Shown: piece after piece, positions 36,058 through 45,751 of the stretch
How the letters are laid out: every line of letters starts with the position of its first letter
Position numbering within the stretch: position 1 is the stretch's first letter
Assembly (NCBI RefSeq): GCF_016863515.1
Contig: NZ_BOPA01000032.1
Span: 1-64,000, forward strand
DNA length: 64,000 nt
Source: Micromonospora gifhornensis
GTDB lineage: Bacteria > Actinomycetota > Actinomycetes > Mycobacteriales > Micromonosporaceae
Direction: 5' to 3'
Position numbers and translations under genes: made by a program
The notes under the pieces: generated by a model
What the model was told of the DNA's origin: nothing
The model's database searches: none
The model's input: only the letters and a program-made list of their open reading frames with translations

Positions 36058-37295
36058 CGGCCGACGACCTGCGTAGCCGCGAGGACGGGTTGGGGTGGGT
36101 CACCCGGGCGGTCTTCGGTGACCAGCGGATCACGCTGACCGTGGACGCCCCGGTCCCGGCCGGGCACACGGTGGTGGCCCGTTACGCCGTCGTCCCGTCG
36201 GTTGACCGGGCCCGGTTCCTGCTGCCGCTGGGCTCGTCGCGGGCGACCGCGGCGGCGCTGCTGGCGTACAACGCGTTGCGGCCGGTGAAGGTGCGGGCCG
36301 TGCGGGCCGCCCTCGGCGTGGCGGCGCGGGCCGGTGTGGTCGCCCGGGCACCGTTTCCGGTGCTGAGCGTCGCCGTGCCGGCCGCGCTCGATCCCGCCGA
36401 GGTGCTGCTCGCCGAGCGGCTCAGCACCGAGTTGGGTGGCGGCCGGGCGTACGCGGCCTGCGGGGTCCGCCCGCCGGATCCGAACCACAAGCCGACCCTG
36501 CAACTGTTCGACCACTCGGGGACACCCCGCGGCTACGCCAAGATCGGCTGGAACGACGCGACCCGGGCGCTTGTCACCGCCGAGGCGGCGGCGCTGCGCG
36601 AGGTGGCGGAGGTGGCCGGCGTCGCCGGGCATCCGGCCACCCCCCGGCTGCTCGCCGAGACCAACTGGGCGGGGCAGGCCGTGGCGCTTGTCGAGCCGCT
36701 GCCCACCGGGGTGCGCGGGGTGCCGGTCGACGCCCCGCCGGAGCTCGCGGCGCTGCTCGCGGTGGCCCGGCGGGGTCGGCCACCGGCGACACCGCGTCCG
36801 CTGGCCGGCTCGTCGTTCCTCGATCGGCTGACGGCGCAGGCGCAGCGGGCGGCCGAGACGGATCCGGCCGGGGCACGGGCGGTGGCGGCGGTGGCGGAAC
36901 TGGCCCGCCGGCACGGCGACGTGGCCGTCGAGTTCGGCCACTGGCACGGCGACTGGGTGCCGTGGAACCTCGGTCGGCACGCCGGTGAGCTGGTCGCCTG
37001 GGACTGGGAGCACAGCGGGCCGGACGTACCTGTCGGCTTCGACCTGGCCCACGACGCGTTCCAGCGGTCCCTGGTGCTGCGCGGTGAACCGGCCGCGACC
37101 GCGGCCGAGCAGGTACGCCAGTGGCTGGACCGGTACGGCGACCGGCTGGGCCTGGACCCGGCCCGTCGCCGCCTGGTCGCCGACGCGTACCTGATCGAGA
37201 TGTGGCTGCGGACCTGGCGGCTGGCCGACGCCGGTGCCGGCTGGAACCCGGCGCTGCATCCGGCGTTGCTTGACGTCATCGAGAAACGACAGTGA
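36054..37295 (+). CDS. APH-like kinase domain protein of the glycan block
   Basis: A 413-residue protein from GTG 36054. The C-terminal half has the aminoglycoside-phosphotransferase fold signatures: HWHGDWVPWNLG with catalytic Asp300 and the metal-binding AWDWEHS with Asp317; the ATP-site lysine may be in GYAKIGWN. The first ~130 residues show no recognisable fold. It could phosphorylate a sugar, a polyol or an attached group. Coupled to the sulfotransferase (4-bp overlap), so both may decorate the same glycan (inference). Antibiotic resistance is not supported by context. Confidence 0.75.
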   Translation: MTADDLRSREDGLGWVTRAVFGDQRITLTVDAPVPAGHTVVARYAVVPSVDRARFLLPLGSSRATAAALLAYNALRPVKVRAVRAALGVAARAGVVARAPFPVLSVAVPAALDPAEVLLAERLSTELGGGRAYAACGVRPPDPNHKPTLQLFDHSGTPRGYAKIGWNDATRALVTAEAAALREVAEVAGVAGHPATPRLLAETNWAGQAVALVEPLPTGVRGVPVDAPPELAALLAVARRGRPPATPRPLAGSSFLDRLTAQAQRAAETDPAGARAVAAVAELARRHGDVAVEFGHWHGDWVPWNLGRHAGELVAWDWEHSGPDVPVGFDLAHDAFQRSLVLRGEPAATAAEQVRQWLDRYGDRLGLDPARRRLVADAYLIEMWLRTWRLADAGAGWNPALHPALLDVIEKRQ

Positions 37296-37367
37296 GAGAA
37301 GGTCGGGCCGACCGCTGGGGGTACGGCTCGACCGTGGTGCAGGCACAGCTGACTTGTGGGGAGTCGC

Positions 37368-37841
37368 GTGGACAACGTAGACAAAGTGGGGCAGCAGTTA
37401 CTGCTGGTCGGGTCGAGCGGCGGGCACCTGGCCCAGCTGCTCGCCCTGAAACCCTGGTACGAGACCTGGCAACGCTGCTGGGTGACCTTCGACACGCCGG
37501 AGGCGGTGTCCCTGCTGGCCGGCGAGGACCTGATCCCGGCCTACCATCCGACCACCCGTAACGTGCGCAACCTGCTGCGCAACGCCCTGCTGGCGGCCCG
37601 GGTGCTGCGCCGGCGGCGGATCGCCGCGGTGGTGACCACCGGCGCCGGGGTGGCGCTGCCGTTCGTCGTGCTGGCCCGGCTGCGCCGCATCCCGACGGTC
37701 TACATCGAGGTCTACGACCGGATCGACACCCCGACGCTCACCGCCCGGCTGTGTCGTCCGTTCCTGTCGAAGATGCTCGTGCAATGGGACGAGCAGCGCC
37801 GCCAGTACCCGGAGGCCACCGTCGTGGGGACGCTGCTGTGA
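37368..37841 (+). CDS. Alg14-like membrane-anchoring subunit of a glycosyltransferase
   Basis: A 157-residue protein from GTG 37368, chosen for GGGGAG upstream; GTG 37356 is in frame. It begins LLLVGSSGGHLAQL, the hallmark of Alg14/EpsE/PssD proteins, with TTGAGVALPF and YIEVYDRIDTPTLTARL later, and pairs with the following Alg13-like protein (GTGA overlap). In this family the two halves make one GT-B glycosyltransferase; this half binds the lipid acceptor and membrane. Confidence 0.87.
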   Translation: MDNVDKVGQQLLLVGSSGGHLAQLLALKPWYETWQRCWVTFDTPEAVSLLAGEDLIPAYHPTTRNVRNLLRNALLAARVLRRRRIAAVVTTGAGVALPFVVLARLRRIPTVYIEVYDRIDTPTLTARLCRPFLSKMLVQWDEQRRQYPEATVVGTLL

Positions 37842-38521
37842 GCGGCGAGGCGACGCGCACCGACGCGCAGTTCGGCGCATCCGCGGACGCCGCCGCGGCC
37901 CACATCCCGGCGCCCCGTGGCGGCAACCGGGTCGGGCGGGCCCAGCTGCTGGTGGCGGTCGGCACCGACAAGCACCCCTTCGACCGGCTGGTCGGCTGGC
38001 TGCGGGAGTGGTACGGCGAGGTCGCCGACGAGGTGGTGCTGACCGTGCAGCACGGCCACACCCGGGTCGAGGGTCTGCCCGACGCGGTGCCGTTCCTCGG
38101 GCACGCCGAGTTGCAGACCGCGATGGCCGGGGCGGCCCTGGTGGTCTGCCACGGTGGCCCGGCCACCATCCTGGAGGCCCGCCGGCACGGGCACCTGCCG
38201 ATCGTCGTGCCCCGGGACCCGAGTCTCGGCGAGCACGTCGACAACCACCAGCAGTTGTTCGCCCGTCGGCTCGGTGCGGCAGGCCTGGTCGCGCTCTGCG
38301 AGACCCGGCAGGAGTTGCGGGACGCCCTCACCGCCGGCCTGGCAGAGCCGGGACGGTTCACGGTGACCGTGGACGCCGAGGCGGCCGAGGCGCAACGCAC
38401 CGCCGTGCGTCGAGTGGGCATGATCGTCGAGGAGTTGGTGGCCGAGGCCGCGCAGCGGCGTCACCGGCCCTGGTGGCGGCCGCGGCGCGGGCCCGGCCCG
38501 AATGGAAGGCACAAGCTATGA
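37838..38521 (+). CDS. Alg13-like catalytic subunit of a split glycosyltransferase
   Basis: A 227-residue protein from GTG 37838. After a ~35-residue Ala-rich start the GT-28 C-terminal domain begins at LLVAVGTDKHPFDRL and has the nucleotide-sugar motif VVCHGGPATILEARRHGHLPIVVPR, as in EpsF/PssE/Alg13. It overlaps the Alg14-like gene and the GT2 gene, so three consecutive genes are coupled. Donor sugar unknown. Confidence 0.87.
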   Translation: MSGEATRTDAQFGASADAAAAHIPAPRGGNRVGRAQLLVAVGTDKHPFDRLVGWLREWYGEVADEVVLTVQHGHTRVEGLPDAVPFLGHAELQTAMAGAALVVCHGGPATILEARRHGHLPIVVPRDPSLGEHVDNHQQLFARRLGAAGLVALCETRQELRDALTAGLAEPGRFTVTVDAEAAEAQRTAVRRVGMIVEELVAEAAQRRHRPWWRPRRGPGPNGRHKL

Positions 38522-39438
38522 CCGCGTACCCGAGCGTCACCGCCGTCGTACCCACCCGGGACCGTCCCGAACTGCTCCGGGCGGCGGTACGGGCCATCGT
38601 CGGGCAGGACTATCCGGGGCAGGTCGAGACGGTCGTGGTGTACGACCAGTCCGAGCCGGACCCGTCGCTGGCCGAGTTGTCGGCAGCGGACCGGCCGGTG
38701 CGGGTGGTGACAAACACCCGCACCCCCGGGCTGGCCGGGGCCCGCAACTCCGGCACCATGGCCGCCACCGGTGAGCTGATCGCCTTCTGCGACGACGACG
38801 ACGAGTGGCTGCCGGGCAAGCTGGCGGCCCAGGTCGACGCCCTCGACGCGGTGCCCGGTGCCGAGTTCGTCAGCTGCGGCATCCAGGTCAGCTACGACGG
38901 GCACACCGTCGAGCGGGTACTGGAACGCGACTCGATCAGCCTGGCCGACCTGCTGCGGGACCGGATGACCGAACTGCACCCGTCGACCTTCCTGATCCGG
39001 GCGGCGGCCCTGCGCGACGGGTTCGGGCTGGTCGACGAGGAGATCCCGGGCAGCTACGCCGAGGACTACGAGTTCCTGCTGCGGGCCGCCCGCAGCGCCC
39101 CGCTGGTCAACCTGCGCACCCCGTACGTGCTGGTGCGCTGGCACAAGCGGTCGTACTTCGCGCAGCGCTGGGACACCATCTCCGAGGCGTTGCAGTGGCT
39201 GCTGGAGCGCTATCCCGAGTTCGCCACCCAGCCGGCCGGTCAGGCCCGGGTCACCGGGCAGATCGCCTTCGCGCGGGCCGCCTCGGGGGACCGGCGCGGG
39301 GCGATGCGGTGGGCCCGGCGCACCCTGCGCCGCAACCCGCGCGAGCCTCGGGCGTACCTGGCGTTGGCGGTGGCCGGGCGGGTGGTCCGCGCCGACGCCG
39401 TGCTGCGCACCCTGCATAAGCGCGGCCGGGGCATCTGA
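38518..39438 (+). CDS. Family 2 glycosyltransferase
   Basis: A 306-residue GT-A protein from ATG 38518, overlapping the Alg13-like gene by [22 protein letters not shown] starts the nucleotide-binding fold, [14 protein letters not shown] holds the DxD metal site and [12 protein letters not shown] the ED catalytic-base region. The C-terminus is Arg-rich and helical, possibly membrane-associated. It ends the glycan block, 67 bp before aroC. Confidence 0.9.
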   Translation: MTAYPSVTAVVPTRDRPELLRAAVRAIVGQDYPGQVETVVVYDQSEPDPSLAELSAADRPVRVVTNTRTPGLAGARNSGTMAATGELIAFCDDDDEWLPGKLAAQVDALDAVPGAEFVSCGIQVSYDGHTVERVLERDSISLADLLRDRMTELHPSTFLIRAAALRDGFGLVDEEIPGSYAEDYEFLLRAARSAPLVNLRTPYVLVRWHKRSYFAQRWDTISEALQWLLERYPEFATQPAGQARVTGQIAFARAASGDRRGAMRWARRTLRRNPREPRAYLALAVAGRVVRADAVLRTLHKRGRGI

Positions 39439-39505
39439 GGCAGACGTCCGTAGGGCGGGACAGGGCGGGCGGTGCGGTGCGGCGGGCACCGGGCGTGACA
39501 GACTC

Positions 39506-40690
39506 ATGGCTGTGTTGCGCTGGTTGACCGCAGGGGAATCGCACGGACCCGCCCTCGTCGCGTTGCTGGAGGGGGTGCCGGCCGGGATCGAGGTGACCAC
39601 CACCGAGATCGCCGGCGAGTTGGCCCGCCGCCGGCTCGGCTACGGCCGGGGTGCGCGGATGTCCTTCGAACAGGACGAGGTCGAGGTCATCGGTGGCCTG
39701 CGCCACGGGGTGACACTGGGCAGCCCGGTCGCTCTGCGGGTCGGCAACTCCGAGTGGCCCAAGTGGCGCACCGTGATGGCCGCCGACCCGGTCGACGCCG
39801 ACGAGCTGGCCCGCCAGGCCCGTAACGCCCCGCTCACCCGGCCCCGGCCCGGCCACGCCGACCTGGCCGGCATGCAGAAGTACGGCCACACCGACGCCCG
39901 TCCGATCCTGGAGCGGGCCAGCGCGCGGGAGACCGCCGCCCGGGTCGCCGTCGGCACGGTGGCCAAGGCGCTGCTGCGCCAAGCCCTCGACGTGGAGATC
40001 GTCTCGCACGTGGTGGAGTTGGGCCCGGTGGCCGTCAAGCCGGGGCTGCGGCCCCGCCCGGAGGACGCCGAGCGCATCGACGCCGACCCGCTGCGCTGCC
40101 TCGACCCGGAGGCCAGCGCCCGGATGGTCGCCGAGGTCGACGCCGCGAAGAAGGCCGCCGACACCCTCGGTGGTGTGGTCGAGGTGCTGGCGTACGGCGT
40201 GCCGCCCGGCCTGGGCAGCCACGTGCAGTGGGACCGCAAGCTCGACGCCCGGCTGGCCACCGCGCTGATGTCGATCCAGGCGATCAAGGGTGTGGAGATC
40301 GGCGACGGCTGGCAGCAGGCCCGCTCGCGCGGTTCCGAGGCGCACGACGAGATCATCCCCACCGCCACCGGCGTACGTCGGGTCACCGACCGGGCCGGTG
40401 GCCTGGAAGGCGGCATCACCACCGGTGAGCCGCTGCGGGTGAAGGCCGCGATGAAGCCGATCTCGTCGCTGAACCGGGCCCTCGCGACTGTCGACATCAC
40501 CACCGGTGAGCCGGCCACCGCGATCAACCAGCGCTCCGACGTCTGCGCGGTGCCCGCCGCCGCCGTCGTCGCCGAGGCGATGGTGGCGCTGGTGCTGGCC
40601 GAGGCGGCAGTGGAGAAGTTCGGCGGCGACTCGATCGCCGAGATGCGCCGCAACCTCGCGGGCTACCTCGACGCGCTGGTGATCCGGTGA
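39506..40690 (+). CDS. aroC: Chorismate synthase
   Basis: A 394-residue enzyme forming chorismate from EPSP using reduced flavin. The start [20 protein letters not shown] and [22 protein letters not shown], then [15 protein letters not shown], and the closing [15 protein letters not shown] are family landmarks. Length is normal. It overlaps aroK by GTGA. No clear promoter is visible in the 67-bp gap after the glycan block, so part of its transcription may come from there. Confidence 0.97.
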   Translation: MAVLRWLTAGESHGPALVALLEGVPAGIEVTTTEIAGELARRRLGYGRGARMSFEQDEVEVIGGLRHGVTLGSPVALRVGNSEWPKWRTVMAADPVDADELARQARNAPLTRPRPGHADLAGMQKYGHTDARPILERASARETAARVAVGTVAKALLRQALDVEIVSHVVELGPVAVKPGLRPRPEDAERIDADPLRCLDPEASARMVAEVDAAKKAADTLGGVVEVLAYGVPPGLGSHVQWDRKLDARLATALMSIQAIKGVEIGDGWQQARSRGSEAHDEIIPTATGVRRVTDRAGGLEGGITTGEPLRVKAAMKPISSLNRALATVDITTGEPATAINQRSDVCAVPAAAVVAEAMVALVLAEAAVEKFGGDSIAEMRRNLAGYLDALVIR

Positions 40691-41202
40691 CCGGTCGGAC
40701 CCGTCCGGTCTGCGTGCTGGTCGGCGCGCCCGGCTCCGGCAAGACCACTGTCGGTGAGGTCCTCGCGGCCGAGCTGGGGGTCGAGTTCCGGGACACCGAC
40801 GCCGACATCGAGCGCCTGGCCGGCAAGCCGATCCCGGAGATCTTCGTCGACGAGGGGGAGGAGCACTTCCGTGCCCTCGAACGGGCGGCGGTGGCCGCGG
40901 CGCTGGCCTCCTGCGACGGGGTGCTGGCTCTCGGCGGTGGCGCGGTGCTGGCCGAGGAGAACCGGGCCGCGCTGGTCGGTCACCAGGTGGTGCACCTGTC
41001 GGTCGAGTTGACCGACGCGGTGAAGCGGGTCGGTCTCGGTGTCGGGCGTCCGCTGTTGGCGATCAACCCGCGGGCCACCCTCAAACACCTGATGGACCAG
41101 CGGCGACCGCTCTACGCCGAGGTGGCGACCGTGACGGTGGTGACCGACGGCCGCACTCCGCAGGAGATCGCCGCCGAGATCATCCCCCTGCTCAAGCGGT
41201 AA
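40687..41202 (+). CDS. aroK: Shikimate kinase
   Basis: A 171-residue P-loop kinase from GTG 40687 with Walker [13 protein letters not shown], shikimate-binding FRDTDADIE, the [11 protein letters not shown] segment and ALGGGAVL. The lid Arg is in [14 protein letters not shown]. It phosphorylates shikimate at O3. Coupled to aroC. The TAA stop (41200-41202) is formed by the first bases of a dispersed repeat. Confidence 0.96.
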   Translation: MTGRTRPVCVLVGAPGSGKTTVGEVLAAELGVEFRDTDADIERLAGKPIPEIFVDEGEEHFRALERAAVAAALASCDGVLALGGGAVLAEENRAALVGHQVVHLSVELTDAVKRVGLGVGRPLLAINPRATLKHLMDQRRPLYAEVATVTVVTDGRTPQEIAAEIIPLLKR

Positions 41203-41252
41203 GGAAGGGCACCTTCTTAACGCCTCAGGTAGAGCAGGGGTCCCCTTTTAAC
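41201..41252 (+). repeat. Dispersed 51-bp repeat, copy B, between convergent genes
   Basis: Same element as 8000-8050 in opposite orientation. It supplies two bases of the aroK TAA (41200-41202), the TAA of the minus-strand gene (41219-41217), and encodes that gene's last residues GPLLYLRR. The G-run/C-run half can form a hairpin on both strands, fitting a bidirectional terminator. Confidence 0.9.
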
Positions 41253-42029
41253 GCCTGACGCGGCGGCCGGTGCCGGTGCGCGGCGCGGCTGCGGGCGCCA
41301 GCTGGCCAGCAGGGCCAGGGCGAGCAGGATCTCGGCCGCATCGCCGCCGTAGTACATCACCGCCGCGCCGGCCCGCAGCGCCTGCGGCGGGGCCGGTACG
41401 TCGACAAGCAGCCCTGCGTACAGGAGTTGGGCCAGGCTGGCGTGCGCGACGACCGCGGCGCCGAGCACCACCAGCCGTACCGGCACGGACGCCCGGTGCC
41501 GGTACGGTTCCGGGCCGGCGATCGACCAGGTGAACAGCAACCCGCTGAGCAGGAAGTGCAGGTTGACCAGGTCGTGCAGCACCGGGCTGGCGAGGGTGGC
41601 CCGGTACAGCGGGGTGAGGTAGAGCAGCCACAGCCCACCGGCGGTGAGCAGCAGGCCGGTGACCGGGTGGGCGAGCGTGCGCGCCACCGGATGCCGCGCC
41701 GCCCGCAGCGCAGCCCGACCGACCCGCCGGTCGACGGTCCGCAACAGCAGAGTGCCGGGCGCGCCGAGCACCAGGCCCAGCGGGGCGAGCATGCCGAGCA
41801 GCAGGTGCTGCCACATGTGCGCGGCGAACCCGTCGGCCGGCAGCAGCAGGGCGACGGCGAGCAGCGCACATCCGGCGGCGAACGCGGCCGTACGCCAATG
41901 GCTCCAGCCCGGCCGGTCCGGTTCGCGCTGCCGCAACACGGCAGCCAGATAACACCAACCCGCCACCAGGGGTACGAGCACAGCCGGGCCGACGGTCGTG
42001 GCGTGCTGCGCGGTGTGCGCCACGCTCAT
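41217..42029 (-). CDS. CtaG-like cytochrome c oxidase assembly family membrane protein
   Basis: A 270-residue protein from ATG 42029 with about seven hydrophobic segments. HMWQHLLLGMLAPLGLVLG, HDLVNLHFLLSGLLFTWSI and histidines placed within helices are the caa3_CtaG pattern, linked to copper delivery to cytochrome oxidase or copper handling. It overlaps the upstream DUF2243 gene by 4 bp, an association common in actinobacteria. Its last eight residues derive from the dispersed repeat, so the original end was probably altered by insertion of that element (inference). Confidence 0.85.
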   Translation of the reverse strand: MSVAHTAQHATTVGPAVLVPLVAGWCYLAAVLRQREPDRPGWSHWRTAAFAAGCALLAVALLLPADGFAAHMWQHLLLGMLAPLGLVLGAPGTLLLRTVDRRVGRAALRAARHPVARTLAHPVTGLLLTAGGLWLLYLTPLYRATLASPVLHDLVNLHFLLSGLLFTWSIAGPEPYRHRASVPVRLVVLGAAVVAHASLAQLLYAGLLVDVPAPPQALRAGAAVMYYGGDAAEILLALALLASWRPQPRRAPAPAAASGVKRGPLLYLRR

Positions 42030-42568
42030 CGGCGTGGGCTCGCCGAGGTCGTGTCGTCGGCGCAGAGGTCCACGGCGGTGGCGCGGCGTTGCACGAGCAG
42101 ACCGACGATGATCAGCACGACGCCCAGGGCGAGGAAGCCGAGGTCCCACCAGAGTTGGTGTTCGCCGGCCCGGACGTGGTGGATGGCCAGGATGTGGTGG
42201 TCGATGATGCCCTCGACCAGGTTGAACAGCCCCCACCCGATCAGCGCCCAGCCCCACAGCATCGGCGAGCGCCACAGTCGCCCCCGGGACCGGGTCACCC
42301 GGGCGTAGAGCATGGCCAGGCCGGTCAGCACCGCCACCCAGGTGACCACGTGGAAGAGCCCGTCCCACAGGGTGTTCATCTGCAATCCGGCGACGGTGTC
42401 CACCGGGTACTCGCGGATGCCGATGTTGTCGGCGCCGGTGTTGCTGAGCAGGTGGTGCCACTGGAGCACCTGGTGCAGCACGATGCCGTCGACGAAACCG
42501 CCGAGCCCGACGCCGAGGATGGTGGCCGGCAGCCGGATGTCGGCGCCGTCGATCGTCCGCTCGGTCAT
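42026..42568 (-). CDS. DUF2243 membrane protein
   Basis: A 180-residue protein from ATG 42568, chosen for the GGGGG stretch upstream; GTG 42646 is in frame but lacks support. Four hydrophobic helices with conserved histidines: GFVDGIVLHQVLQWHHLLS, DGLFHVVTWV and NLVEGIIDHHILAIHHVR. The histidine-rich helices suggest metal or heme contact. Paired with the CtaG-like gene in one transcript (4-bp overlap) and divergent from aroB. Confidence 0.87.
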   Translation of the reverse strand: MTERTIDGADIRLPATILGVGLGGFVDGIVLHQVLQWHHLLSNTGADNIGIREYPVDTVAGLQMNTLWDGLFHVVTWVAVLTGLAMLYARVTRSRGRLWRSPMLWGWALIGWGLFNLVEGIIDHHILAIHHVRAGEHQLWWDLGFLALGVVLIIVGLLVQRRATAVDLCADDTTSASPRR

Positions 42569-42591
42569 GGTGCCCCCTGGATAGCTGGTGA

Positions 42592-43773
<1,182 letters not shown>

Positions 43774-43824
43774 ATCGTCGCGGGTTTCTGCGGCTGAACT
43801 GTCGCGAGTGGAAGGCGAACCAGC

Positions 43825-44265
43825 ATGAAGGTGTACGTGCTCAATGGGCCGAACCTGGGCCGGCTGGGCACCCGCCAGGTCGACGTCTACGGGACGACCA
43901 GCTACGCCGACCTGGTCACACTCTGCGAGACGACGGGACGAGACCTGGGCCTGGACGTCGTCGTGCGGCAGACCGACGCCGAGCACGAACTGCTCGGCTG
44001 GCTGCACGCCGCCGCGGACGAGGGTGCCGCCGTGGTGCTCAATCCGGCCGCCTGGTCGCATTACTCCATCGCGGTGCGCGACGCCTGCGCCATGCTGCGC
44101 GGGCCGCTGGTGGAGGTGCACCTGTCCAACATCCACGCGCGGGAGGAGTTCCGGCACCGCTCGGTGGTCTCGGCGGTGGCGACCGGCGTGATCTGCGGGC
44201 TCGGCGTCGACGGCTACCGCCTCGCCCTGCACCACCTCGCCGCCCGCCGCGACCAGCGCAGCTGA
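43825..44265 (+). CDS. aroQ: Type II 3-dehydroquinate dehydratase
   Basis: A 146-residue small dodecamer-forming enzyme. [13 protein letters not shown] with the catalytic Arg, VYG with the catalytic Tyr, [16 protein letters not shown] and [17 protein letters not shown] are the family signatures. Note SHYS where most members have THTS. Start ATG 43825 has GGAAGG upstream. Followed by a long gap with a large inverted repeat. Confidence 0.95.
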   Translation: MKVYVLNGPNLGRLGTRQVDVYGTTSYADLVTLCETTGRDLGLDVVVRQTDAEHELLGWLHAAADEGAAVVLNPAAWSHYSIAVRDACAMLRGPLVEVHLSNIHAREEFRHRSVVSAVATGVICGLGVDGYRLALHHLAARRDQRS

Positions 44266-44379
44266 CCTCCCCGCCGGCACGCATACTCCGGTCGGCCGGG
44301 CGAGCACTACGCTCGGCTTCCCCTGCTTCAATCACGCTCGGTGATGTCCGCCGTTCCGTCCCTCGTACCCTCGCTTCGC

Positions 44380-44503
44380 CCTTTGCTCTGCTTCAACCCA
44401 CGCAACCGTCGATGAGCAGCATCTTCGTGTTGCGGGTGGCGCGAGATGTCCCGCGCTTTCGCCACGGGGCGTAACCGTTGCGCGGGTTGAAGCAGAGCAA
44501 AGG
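44380..44503. repeat. Intergenic 27-bp inverted repeat with nested hairpin
   Basis: Arms 44380-44406 and 44477-44503 match at 26 of 27 positions and enclose 70 nt with an inner stem (44436-44441 with 44460-44465). It occupies the 395-bp gap between aroQ and efp; no gene is seen there. Further right, a TAGACT at 44617-44622 is a possible -10 for efp. Confidence 0.9.
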
Positions 44504-44660
44504 GGCGGGGTGGGGGAGGCGGTGGGGTGGGTTGTGTCACGGAGGGTGGCGGTCCGGGTCGGGTGGGGCCGGACTGACCGTGGACGGCGGCGGTCGGGGT
44601 ACCGCAGGGCGGCTAGTAGACTTGCTAGGTCTGTCCGCCAAATGACGATCAAGGCAGGAA

Positions 44661-45218
44661 ATGGCCACCACCAACGACCTGAAGAACGGCCTGGTACTCA
44701 ACCTCGACGGGGAGCTCTGGGCCGTCGTTGAGTTCCAGCACGTCAAGCCCGGTAAGGGTGGTGCGTTCGTGCGTACCACGCTGAAGAACGTGCTCTCCGG
44801 CAAGGTCGTCGACAAGACCTTCAACGCGGGCACCAAGGTCGAGACCGCGACCGTTGACAAGCGCACCATGCAGTACCTCTACGCCGACGGCGAGGACTAC
44901 GTCTTCATGGACATGGAGACGTTCGACCAGATCACCGTGCCCGGTGGGACGGTCGGCGAGGCGGCGAACTACCTGCTGCCCGAGGCCGAGGCGATCGTGG
45001 CGACGCACGAGAGCGTGCCGCTCTACGTCGAGCTGCCGACCTCGGTCGTGCTGGAGATCACCTACACCGAGCCGGGCCTGCAGGGCGACCGGTCCACCGG
45101 TGGCAACAAGCCGGCGACGGTGGAGACCGGCGCGACCGTGCAGGTGCCGCTCTTCATCACCACCGGCGAGAAGATCAAGGTCGACACTCGCGACGGCCGT
45201 TACCTCGGCCGCGCCTGA
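44661..45218 (+). CDS. efp: Translation elongation factor P
   Basis: A 185-residue three-domain beta-barrel factor that relieves ribosome stalling at proline stretches. [13 protein letters not shown] (residues ~28-40) holds the conserved Lys loop, and [20 protein letters not shown] with [11 protein letters not shown] marks the C-terminal OB domains. Start ATG 44661 has GGCAGGAAA upstream. The stop overlaps the nusB ATG (TGATG), so both are co-expressed. Confidence 0.97.
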   Translation: MATTNDLKNGLVLNLDGELWAVVEFQHVKPGKGGAFVRTTLKNVLSGKVVDKTFNAGTKVETATVDKRTMQYLYADGEDYVFMDMETFDQITVPGGTVGEAANYLLPEAEAIVATHESVPLYVELPTSVVLEITYTEPGLQGDRSTGGNKPATVETGATVQVPLFITTGEKIKVDTRDGRYLGRA

Positions 45219-45652
45219 TGGCCGAGGGTCCGAAGCAGCAGATGCCCGCGCGCCGCAAGGCGCGCAAGCGGGCGCTGGACGTGCTCTTCGAGGCCGACCT
45301 GCGTGATCGTCCGCCGGTCGAGGTGTTGGCCGGCTACATCGAGCGGATCGAGAAGCCGCGCCCCGACCACCTCGGGTACGCGGTCGGCCTGGTCGAGGGC
45401 GTGGCCGGTCATCTCGACCGGATCGACGAGCTGATCGCCAGCTACGCCGAGGGTTGGACGCTGGACCGGATGCCGGTGGTCGACCGCAACCTCGCCCGGA
45501 TCGCGGTCTACGAACTGCTCTACGTCGACGAGATCGACGACGCGGTGGCGATCAGTGAGGCCGTCGAACTGGCTCGGCAGATGTCGACCGACGACTCGCC
45601 TCGCTTCCTCAACGGTCTGCTCGGCCGCATCGCCGAGTACGCCACCCGCTGA
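45218..45652 (+). CDS. nusB: Transcription antitermination factor NusB
   Basis: A 144-residue all-helical RNA-binding protein of the rRNA antitermination complex. RRKARKRALDVLFEADLR at the start and PVVDRNLARIAVYELLY and DSPRFLNGLLGRIAE are the NusB signatures. Overlaps efp by one base. Ends at a bidirectional terminator before bldD. Confidence 0.95.
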   Translation: MAEGPKQQMPARRKARKRALDVLFEADLRDRPPVEVLAGYIERIEKPRPDHLGYAVGLVEGVAGHLDRIDELIASYAEGWTLDRMPVVDRNLARIAVYELLYVDEIDDAVAISEAVELARQMSTDDSPRFLNGLLGRIAEYATR

Positions 45653-45708
45653 TCGGCTCCGATGCGGGCCACCGCTTGCGGTGGCCGTCGGGGAGTGCGA
45701 CGAAACGA

Positions 45709-45738
45709 AAAGGCCCGCGCCGTCCGGCGCGGGCCTTT
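45709..45738. terminator. Bidirectional terminator between nusB and bldD
   Basis: Perfect 13-bp arms 45709-45721 and 45726-45738, 4-nt loop, flanked by A residues on the left and T on the right, so it works for both convergent genes. Confidence 0.92.
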
Positions 45739-45751
45739 CGTTGCTGGGAAT

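Noticed and set aside
36054-37295. Aminoglycoside resistance gene
   Set aside because: Only the kinase fold matches; context is glycan assembly and the N-terminal part is unlike resistance enzymes.
24265-39438. Integrative element or prophage
   Set aside because: No integrase, transposase, att-like duplication or tRNA flank is visible; GC and codon use look like the neighbours.
44266-44660. tRNA or small protein gene in the aroQ-efp gap
   Set aside because: No cloverleaf or T-loop consensus and no open frame with a ribosome binding site; the inverted repeat explains the structure.
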